A stretch of 64,000 bases of DNA, from NCBI GenBank assembly GCA_951813555.1, contig OX638344.1, positions 558,001-622,000 of the forward strand. The letters run 5' to 3'. The stretch is from an uncultured Acidimicrobiales bacterium. GTDB lineage: Bacteria; Actinomycetota; Acidimicrobiia; Acidimicrobiales; Bin134. A program made the position numbers and the translations under genes. Each line of letters begins with the position of its first letter. Position 1 is the stretch's first letter. Below the pieces are notes generated by a model. That model worked only from the letters and a program-made list of their open reading frames with translations, did no database searches and had not been told where the DNA came from. Shown here one piece after another: positions 27,003-35,539 of this stretch.

Positions 27003-27898
27003 GATTCCTCCTCCATCGTCTTGGCAAAAGCTTCAAGTGCGCGGCGCTGATCCTCGCTCAGCTCGGTGGGCACTTCCAGGGAAAGAGTCACCATCAGGTC
27101 GCCGGTCCCCTTGCCGGTCTTCACGCCACGGCCCCGCACCCGCAAAACCTGGCCGGGCTGGCTGCCAGGAGGCAGCCGCAGCTTCACCGGGTCGCCGTCG
27201 AAAGTGGGCACTGAGATTTCTGCACCCAAAGCGGCCTGGGCGAACGTCACCGGCACGGCGACGGTGAGGTTCTTGCCTTGGCGGCCAAACACCGGGTGGG
27301 ACTTGACTTTGACCGTCACATACAAGTCGCCGGGCGGGCCGCCATTCAGACCTGGCTCCCCCTTGCCAGCCAACTTGATCTTCTGGCCCTCATTGACCCC
27401 AGGTGGAATCCGCACAGAAAGAGAGCGTCCAGCCTGACCAGTGGCACCGCTAAGGGTCACTTCGGTGGTCACCCCCTGCACCGCCTCGTCGAAATCCAAG
27501 CTCAGATGAGCATTGAGATCGTGTCCCCGCACCGGGCGGGTCTGCCCGGTGAACGGATGGCCGCCGCGGTCAAAGCGGCCGCCCCCCATGAACGCCGAGA
27601 ATATGTCGGCCAGGTCGCCTTCCATCGTGAAGCCGCCCGGCCCAGCCTGGAAGTTCATCGGTCCCATGTGCCGAACTTGGTCGTACTGGGCCCGGCGCTC
27701 GCCGTCGCCCAACACGTCGTAGGCCGCCGACACCTCTTTGAACTGTTCCTCAGCTTTGGCATCGCCCGGGTTGGCATCGGGGTGCAGCTTGCGGGCCAGC
27801 TTCCGATACGCCTTGGTGATCTCCTTGTCGGACGCCGACGAAGAGACGCCGAGCACTTTGTAATAGTCGGACTCCAGCCACTCGCGTTTGACGTCCAT
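26999..27898 (-). CDS. dnaJ: DnaJ-family co-chaperone without the zinc-finger domain
   Basis: 299 residues. The J domain is at about residues 10-75, with HPD in KLHPDANPG. A Gly/Phe-rich linker follows (residues ~85-125) and then the two substrate-binding beta domains. The four C-x2-C-x-G-x-G repeats of canonical DnaJ are absent; the region instead reads DEAVQGVTTEVTLSG, as in CbpA-type or shortened DnaJ proteins. It stimulates DnaK ATPase and presents clients. The start has GGAG just upstream; 16 bases separate it from grpE. Confidence 0.93.
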   Translation of the reverse strand: MDVKREWLESDYYKVLGVSSSASDKEITKAYRKLARKLHPDANPGDAKAEEQFKEVSAAYDVLGDGERRAQYDQVRHMGPMNFQAGPGGFTMEGDLADIFSAFMGGGRFDRGGHPFTGQTRPVRGHDLNAHLSLDFDEAVQGVTTEVTLSGATGQAGRSLSVRIPPGVNEGQKIKLAGKGEPGLNGGPPGDLYVTVKVKSHPVFGRQGKNLTVAVPVTFAQAALGAEISVPTFDGDPVKLRLPPGSQPGQVLRVRGRGVKTGKGTGDLMVTLSLEVPTELSEDQRRALEAFAKTMEEES

Positions 27899-27914
27899 GA
27901 CTCCGAGCTACCCC

Positions 27915-28492
27915 CTACCCCCGGACCTTCACCATGGCGGGCCGCAATACCCGGCTGTTCCACTGGTAGCCAGCCCGCAACACCTCTGCGATCACCGCCT
28001 GTCCTTCACCCGGTTCGTGAAGGACTGCCTCATGGCAGTTGGGATCAAACGGCGCGCCAGCATCGTCCAGTTTGGCCAAGCCTTCCTTTTCGAGGGCGCC
28101 GAACAGCGCGTCCCGAATGGGGACGACGTCTTCGGCGCCCTGGGCCACGGCGGCATCGCAGGCATCCAACACCGGCAGCATCTTCTCGACGATGCCCGCC
28201 GCGGCCACGGAGACGGTCTCCTGCTGACGCTCGGCCGCCTTGCGGCGATAGTTGGCGAACTCGGCCGTCACCCGCTGAAGGTCGCTGAGGTAGCCGTCCC
28301 TCTGGGCCGATAGTTCGTCGATTGATAGCCGCTGCTCTTCCGGGTCAGTGTCTGCATCGAGATCTGATTCGGCAGCTTCAGCCCGATCATCGGAAGACTC
28401 GTCGACTCCCGGATCGGGGGCTGCTTGAGTCTGGCTCTCAGCCTGATTGTCGTCCAGATCCTCATCGGCAAGCTCGGCCGCGGGCTCCTCGC

Positions 28493-28496
<4 letters not shown>
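27915..28496 (-). CDS. grpE: Nucleotide exchange factor GrpE
   Basis: 193 residues. A long acidic, low-complexity N-terminal extension (about 1-55, Asp/Glu rich) precedes the coiled-coil helix ([22 protein letters not shown]) and the C-terminal beta domain containing FDPNCHEAV and [14 protein letters not shown]. It releases ADP from DnaK. The GTG start at 28496 overlaps the dnaK stop as GTGA, so the two are translated together. Confidence 0.96.
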
Positions 28497-30349
<1,853 letters not shown>

Positions 30350-30404
30350 TTTGTTCGACTCCTTGTTGGATTTTCATTCGCCAGATTGCGATTTTGCCGC
30401 TTCC

Positions 30405-30433
30405 AGGATACCCCTAAACTCTCTCCATCGCAA
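30405..30433 (-). promoter_or_regulatory. Candidate dnaK operon promoter
   Basis: Minus-strand -35 TTGCGA (30433-30428), a 17-base spacer and -10 TATCCT (30410-30405). The predicted start is near 30398, about 50 bases upstream of the dnaK ATG. It abuts the HAIR-like operator, so a bound repressor would block the -35 region. Confidence 0.6.
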
Positions 30434-30435
30434 AA

Positions 30436-30456
30436 CCTGAGTGGTGTGCACTAAGG
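30436..30456 (-). promoter_or_regulatory. HAIR-like HspR operator
   Basis: An inverted repeat CCTGAGT-N7-ACTAAGG matches the known HAIR consensus CTTGAGT-N7-ACTCAAG in spacing and in most arm bases (6 of 7 and 5 of 7). It sits immediately upstream of the dnaK -35 element, and hspR is encoded in the same operon. It also overlaps the region where the divergent phosphoglycerate mutase promoter should be. Confidence 0.65.
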
Positions 30457-30480
30457 GCTGCGGGCGCTACGCTGACCGAC

Positions 30481-31239
30481 GTGGACCCCGCCATGCTGAT
30501 ACTGCTTCGACACGGGCAGAGCCAGTGGAACGCCTCCAATCAGTTCACCGGCTGGTACAACTGCGACCTGACGCCCAAAGGCGAAGCCGAGGCCCGAACC
30601 AGCGGGAAGGCGCTGGCCGAAGCCGGGCTGCTTCCCGACGTTGCACACACTTCAAAGCAGACCCGGGCCATCCGCACTGCCGAGCTGGCCCTGGCCGAGA
30701 TGGGCCGCTCCGGGGTGCCGGTGAAGCAGGATTGGCGACTGAATGAGCGCCACTACGGCGACCTCACCGGGCTGGACAAAGCCGAGACCCGCCAGCGCTA
30801 CGGCGACGAGCAGCTCAACGCCTGGCGCCGGGGTTATCGCACGCCGCCCCCGCCCATCTCCGACGACAATCCGTGGAACCCCAACCGCGACCCCCGCTAC
30901 GCCCACCTCCCCCCAGAGCTGATCCCCAAGAGCGAGTGCCTGGCCGACGTGGTGGAGCGGCTGATGCCCTACTGGTACGACGACGTGATTCCCGACCTGC
31001 GGGTCGGGCGGATAGTGCTGATCTCGGCCCACGGCAACAGCCTTCGGGCCTTGGCCAAGCATCTGGACCAGATCGACGACAGGTCCATTGCCGCCCTCAA
31101 CATCCCCACCGGTATGCCGCTGGTCTACGAGCTGGGGGCCGACATGATGCCCCTGGAAGCCAAAACGACGCTCGCCCGCTCGCTCAACCCCGCCGCGGCG
31201 GCCGAAGCAGCCGCGGCGGTGGCCAAGCAAGCGGGCTGA
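30481..31239 (+). CDS. gpmA: 2,3-bisphosphoglycerate-dependent phosphoglycerate mutase
   Basis: 252 residues from the GTG at 30481, or 248 from the ATG at 30493. The phosphohistidine motif LRHGQSQWN, the NERHYGDLTG block with the catalytic Glu, and the SAHGNSLRAL histidine motif are all intact. It interconverts 3- and 2-phosphoglycerate in glycolysis. There is no ribosome site before the GTG. A TACGCT hexamer ends seven bases before it, which would fit a leaderless transcript. The C-terminus has an Ala-rich extension. It is divergent from dnaK, with the HAIR-like site between them. Confidence 0.95.
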   Translation: MDPAMLILLRHGQSQWNASNQFTGWYNCDLTPKGEAEARTSGKALAEAGLLPDVAHTSKQTRAIRTAELALAEMGRSGVPVKQDWRLNERHYGDLTGLDKAETRQRYGDEQLNAWRRGYRTPPPPISDDNPWNPNRDPRYAHLPPELIPKSECLADVVERLMPYWYDDVIPDLRVGRIVLISAHGNSLRALAKHLDQIDDRSIAALNIPTGMPLVYELGADMMPLEAKTTLARSLNPAAAAEAAAAVAKQAG

Positions 31240-31275
31240 GCGCCTACGGGCTCGTGGTCAGTGGGCTGTAGGAGT

Positions 31276-32640
31276 TCACCCCACAGATACGGAGGTGTCC
31301 GGGCCGTAGCCGGGCACTCCATGCTCATGTAGGTCGAGACCGCCGATCTCTTCCTCACGAGACACCCGTAGACCCATGGTCTTCTTCATAGCGGCGAACA
31401 GAATGCCGGTGGTGACCGTCACCCACACGAACACCAGCACCACGCCGATGAGCTGCACCACCAACTGGTCGATGCCGCCGCCGTAAAACAACCCGGCGTT
31501 GTCCTGGCCGACGAACGCATCGTCATAGCGGGAGAACAGGCCCACGGCCAGCGTGCCCCACACGCCGCATACTCCGTGGACCGAGATGGCGCCCACCGGG
31601 TCGTCGATGCGGATCCGGTCGAAAAACAGCACCGAGTACACCACGATGGCCCCGGCGATGGCGCCGGTCACCACCGCGCCCAGCGGGTTCATGGTGCCGG
31701 TGCCGGCGGTGATCCCCACCAGCCCGGCCAGCACACCGTTGCCGGTCATGGCTACGTCCAGCGAACCGGCCTTGCGCCAGATGACCGCGCCGGCCACCAC
31801 ACCGCCGGCGGCTGCGGCCAAGAGCGTGGTCACTGCGGCCCTCATCACGAAGTCGTCGGCCGCCAGCTCCGAACCGGGGTTGAACCCGAACCAGCCGAAC
31901 CACAGGATGAACACGCCCAGCACCACGAAGGCGATGTTGTGCCCGGGCATGGCCCGGGAGTTGCCGTTCTCGTCGTACTTGCCGATGCGGGGCCCGAGGA
32001 AGATGGCCCCCATCAGGGCGGCCCAGCCGCCGGTGCTGTGCACGATGGTGGAACCGGCGAAGTCGCCGAAGCGGGCGTCGCCGATCTTCAGATCGGACAG
32101 CAGACCGTCGCCGTGCCAGAACGAGTGGACCACCACCGGGTAGATCAGGGCAGTCATGAAGAAGCTGAACACCAGGTAGGCGGAGAACTTGGTCCGCTCG
32201 GCCATGGCCCCCGAGGCGATGGTCACCGCGGTGGCCGCGAATACCACCTGGAAGAAGAAGAACGTAGGGGTGCTGAGCCCATCGCCGAACGTGGTGAACG
32301 TGCCGCTCAGAAAAAAGCCATCGGTGCCGAATAGCGACCCGGCGTCGGTGCCGAAAGCGATGCCGTAGCCGAAGGCGAAGAAGGCCAGCGCGCCGACGCA
32401 CATGTCGGCCAGGTTCTTGGCCATGATGTTGCCGACGTTCTTGGCCCGGGTCATCCCCGCCTCGACCATGCCGAAACCGGCCTGCATCAAGAACACCAAG
32501 ATGCCGGCGATGAACACCCACAAGTTGTCCATGATCACCTGTACCGCTTCGGCACCGCTGTCTTGGGCCATTGCCGGAACAGCCCCTACGAGCACTGTTC
32601 CGGCGGCAATCAGCGCTCCTACTCCGAATTTCCTTTTCAT
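31276..32640 (-). CDS. amt: Ammonium transporter
   Basis: 454 residues. An N-terminal signal-like segment (MKRKFGVGALIAAGTVLV...AMA) is followed by about 11 membrane helices with Amt hallmarks: FLMQAGFGMVEAG, HSTGGWAALMGA, and the twin-His pore region around VHGVCGVWGTLAVG. It moves ammonium into the cell. Ribosome site AAGGAGG precedes the ATG. No glnK (PII) gene is adjacent. It is divergent from the EtfD-like gene, and converges with gpmA across 36 bases. Confidence 0.96.
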   Translation of the reverse strand: MKRKFGVGALIAAGTVLVGAVPAMAQDSGAEAVQVIMDNLWVFIAGILVFLMQAGFGMVEAGMTRAKNVGNIMAKNLADMCVGALAFFAFGYGIAFGTDAGSLFGTDGFFLSGTFTTFGDGLSTPTFFFFQVVFAATAVTIASGAMAERTKFSAYLVFSFFMTALIYPVVVHSFWHGDGLLSDLKIGDARFGDFAGSTIVHSTGGWAALMGAIFLGPRIGKYDENGNSRAMPGHNIAFVVLGVFILWFGWFGFNPGSELAADDFVMRAAVTTLLAAAAGGVVAGAVIWRKAGSLDVAMTGNGVLAGLVGITAGTGTMNPLGAVVTGAIAGAIVVYSVLFFDRIRIDDPVGAISVHGVCGVWGTLAVGLFSRYDDAFVGQDNAGLFYGGGIDQLVVQLIGVVLVFVWVTVTTGILFAAMKKTMGLRVSREEEIGGLDLHEHGVPGYGPDTSVSVG

Positions 32641-32828
32641 GGGTACCGGCCCTCCTTAGCCGTTTCTGCGCCCGCGCCACTGCGGCCCCGGCGCAATCGG
32701 AAACAAGGTAGGATGACCAGGTTTCACAATTGTTTCTGCGCTGTGAATTTCAAGCAGGCTGCTCTCGCCCTCTGACTGCTGGCAGAGTGCGTAACCGGAG
32801 GTTGTAGGGGGCTAACTTTGGGATCGCC
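32641..32828. promoter_or_regulatory. Divergent control region between amt and etfD
   Basis: 188 bases separate the two starts. A perfect inverted repeat TTCACA-N13-TGTGAA lies at 32723-32747. The motif GTTTCTGCGC occurs twice, once within this repeat's spacer and once near 32661-32671. These could be operator sites, for example for a nitrogen regulator of amt, but they do not match the GlnR or AmtR consensus well enough to name one. AAGGAGG for amt is also visible near the amt end. Confidence 0.35.
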
Positions 32829-35477
32829 ATGGACCCAAAGCGCTTGCGTCCCTATCACATCGTGCTCGGCCTCGGGCTGGGCTTCGCCGCCTTCACCATC
32901 GCCTCGGGCATCGCCTCAGCTATAACCGAGTTCAAGAATCCGGCGGAGATCACCCGCCATCCGTGGGAGAACATCCCCAACGGATGGAAGGCCGCCTTCT
33001 ACACCATCATCCCCATCTTCTTGGTGTGGGCCTCCTGGGAATTCGCCAAGCGGGTGAAGAACTGGGAGCGGGGCGGCCCCGACAACCGGCGAACCACCGT
33101 GGCCAACGTCAAGACCCGCCTGGAGGACCTGCGGCGGGGCATGTATATGCGCACCCTGTTGCGGGAGCCCGGCGCCGGGGTCATGCACTCCATGATCTAC
33201 GTCGGGTTCATCATCCTTTTGGGGGTCACCACCACCTTGGAGATCGACGAGCAGCTCCCCGACGGGGCCAAGTTCCTCCACGGCCGGGTGTACCAGGTGT
33301 ACTCGGCGGTGGGCGACATCGCCGGGGCCATTTTCCTGGTCGGGGTGATTTGGGCCATCATGCGCCGCTACGGCCCCCGGCAGCTGCGCCCCTACCGCAT
33401 CCGCATCAAGTCGCGGCCCGAGCACGCGGTGATCTTGGGCACCTTCTTCGCCATCGGCGTCACCGGATTCGGGGCCGAGGTGTTCCGCATCGCCGACCAC
33501 GGGGTGCCCGAATTCGAGAAGTGGTCGGTGATCGGCTACCAGGTTGCCACCCATATGCGAGGCCTCGAGGGTCTCGACCATTGGCACCAGTTCTGGTGGG
33601 CCGGCCATGTGATCGCCTTCGTTGCTTTTTTGGTGCTGTTGCCCATCACCATGCTGCGCCACATGGTCACCTCCCCGCTGAACATGTACCTGCGCGACAA
33701 GGACCGGCCCAAGGGGGCCATGAAACCCATGCCCAATCTGATGGAGACCGACCTGGAGTCGTTCGGCGCGGCCACCGTGGAGGACTTCACCTGGAAGCAG
33801 CTGCTGGACACCGACGCCTGCACCATGTGCGGCCGGTGCACGTCGGTGTGCCCGGCGCACGCCACCGGCAAACCGCTCGACCCCCGGGAGATCGTTCTTA
33901 AGACCGGAGAGGTCATGGCCGCCACCGGCCAGCCGGCCACCACCCCGCCGCTGGGCACGGTGCCGGAAATCAAGGTGGAGGCCAACTCGTTGTTCGAGCG
34001 GATCACCGGCGAGGAGATCTGGGCCTGTACCTCGTGCAAGGCGTGCGACGAGATCTGCCCGGTGAACATCGAGATCCTCGACAAGATCCTCGACATGCGG
34101 CGCTACCTGTCGCTGATGGAGTCCGACTTCCCCTCCGAGCTGGGCCAGGCCTATCGGTCGATGGAGAACTCGGGGAACCCGTGGGGCATGTCCCAGGGCG
34201 ATCGAGGAGCGTGGGCCGAAGAGTTCGAGGGCATCGCCGTGCTCGACGGGGGCGACCCGCTGGAGTCGGAATACCTCTACTGGGTGGGCTGCGCCGGCTC
34301 CTTTGACGACAAGAACCGCAAGGTCACCCGGGCGGTGGCCAAGCTGCTCCAGCGGGCCGGGGTCAGCTTCTCGATTCTGGGGCCGGCCGAGAACTGCACC
34401 GGCGACCCGGCCCGGCGTTCGGGCAACGAGTACATCTTCCAGATGCTGGCCATGCAGAATATCGAGACCCTCAACGAGATGGGGGTAAAGAAGATCGTCA
34501 CCCAGTGCCCCCACTGCTTCAACACGCTGGCCAACGAGTACCCCCAGCTCGGCGGGCACTACGAGGTGATCCACCACACTCAGTTCCTGGAGGCGCTGAT
34601 CGACGACGGCCGCCTCGACATGACCGGTGCCCGCCTCGACGAGCGGGTGGTGTACCACGACTCCTGCTACCTGGGCCGCCACAACGACGTGTACCTGGCC
34701 CCCCGCCGAGTGGTTGGGTCGTTGGGCGGCGTCGAGGTGGTGGAGGCCGAGCGCAACGGCACCAAAGGGATGTGCTGCGGCGCCGGCGGAGCCCGCATGT
34801 GGATGGAGGAGACCGTTGGCAAGCAGGTGAACATCGAGCGGTCACAGGAGCTGATAGCGACTGGGGCCGACCGGATCGCCACCGCCTGCCCGTTCTGCTA
34901 CATCATGATCGACGACGGCATCAAGGCCGAGGGCGCCGACGACGACGTGGTGGTGGGAGACATCTCCATGCACCTGCTCGAGGCGTTGGAGAACCGAGAC
35001 GCCGATGAGGAAGCCGCCCGGCAATCTGAACTGCTCACCCTCCGCACCGCGGCTCCTGAACCCCTTGCCATCGCGGTGGCCGAGCCACAGGCTGAAGTAG
35101 TCACCGAGGCACCACCGGGGGCTGAACCCCAGCCGCCCACCGAACCCCAGCCGCCCGCCGAAGCCGACGGAGCCGAGCCGGAGGAATCGGTGGCTCCGGA
35201 ACCCGAGCCGGAGCCGCCAGGGCAAGCCCCTCTAGAAAGGCCCGCTCCGGACCCGGCCAGAAGACCCGACGACTTCACCCGCATCATGGGAACCGACCCC
35301 GCCCTAGCCCGAGCGCTGCACGATCACGGGATCGTCACCTACGAGGACTTGGCCGCCCTCGACGCCGCCGCGGTGCGCGATCTCGAAGCCGCTCTGGAGA
35401 TCCCCGGTCGCATCAGCAAGTGGAAGTGGCCCACTCAGGCCGCCGCCCTCATCGCGGAGCGCGACGAAACCGACTGA
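32829..35477 (+). CDS. etfD: Membrane Fe-S oxidoreductase, EtfD-like (ETF:menaquinone route)
   Basis: 882 residues. The N-terminal ~300 residues hold about five membrane helices of the nitrate-reductase-gamma type. Two 4Fe-4S motifs follow: C331-x2-C-x2-C-x3-C341 and C400-x2-C-x2-C-x3-C410. Two CCG domains come next (C488, CPHC at 560-563, CC at 649-650, CPFC at 687-690). This is the layout of mycobacterial EtfD (Rv0338c), which passes electrons from ETF of fatty-acid oxidation to menaquinone. A Pro/Glu-rich linker (about 735-810) leads to a C-terminal helical domain resembling a helix-hairpin-helix module. Stand-alone gene, divergent from amt. Confidence 0.85.
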   Translation: MDPKRLRPYHIVLGLGLGFAAFTIASGIASAITEFKNPAEITRHPWENIPNGWKAAFYTIIPIFLVWASWEFAKRVKNWERGGPDNRRTTVANVKTRLEDLRRGMYMRTLLREPGAGVMHSMIYVGFIILLGVTTTLEIDEQLPDGAKFLHGRVYQVYSAVGDIAGAIFLVGVIWAIMRRYGPRQLRPYRIRIKSRPEHAVILGTFFAIGVTGFGAEVFRIADHGVPEFEKWSVIGYQVATHMRGLEGLDHWHQFWWAGHVIAFVAFLVLLPITMLRHMVTSPLNMYLRDKDRPKGAMKPMPNLMETDLESFGAATVEDFTWKQLLDTDACTMCGRCTSVCPAHATGKPLDPREIVLKTGEVMAATGQPATTPPLGTVPEIKVEANSLFERITGEEIWACTSCKACDEICPVNIEILDKILDMRRYLSLMESDFPSELGQAYRSMENSGNPWGMSQGDRGAWAEEFEGIAVLDGGDPLESEYLYWVGCAGSFDDKNRKVTRAVAKLLQRAGVSFSILGPAENCTGDPARRSGNEYIFQMLAMQNIETLNEMGVKKIVTQCPHCFNTLANEYPQLGGHYEVIHHTQFLEALIDDGRLDMTGARLDERVVYHDSCYLGRHNDVYLAPRRVVGSLGGVEVVEAERNGTKGMCCGAGGARMWMEETVGKQVNIERSQELIATGADRIATACPFCYIMIDDGIKAEGADDDVVVGDISMHLLEALENRDADEEAARQSELLTLRTAAPEPLAIAVAEPQAEVVTEAPPGAEPQPPTEPQPPAEADGAEPEESVAPEPEPEPPGQAPLERPAPDPARRPDDFTRIMGTDPALARALHDHGIVTYEDLAALDAAAVRDLEAALEIPGRISKWKWPTQAAALIAERDETD

Positions 35478-35478
35478 G

Positions 35479-35514
35479 CTGAGCACTCTCAGATTGCCAG
35501 GGAAACCGGCTGGC
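35479..35514. terminator. Possible bidirectional terminator hairpins between etfD and ppc
   Basis: Right after the etfD stop there is a perfect 5-bp hairpin CTGAG-CACT-CTCAG (35479-35492). A second follows with GCCAG/CTGGC arms (35496-35514). The two genes converge here. Neither hairpin has a T-tract, so the call is tentative. Confidence 0.35.
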
Positions 35515-35539
35515 GTGTGCGACGCCGGAGGACAGCCTC

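Noticed and set aside
32916..34682. Minus-strand frame of 588 codons inside the EtfD-like gene
   Set aside because: Antisense to a protein with eleven well-placed cysteine motifs; the antisense product has no recognisable domain.
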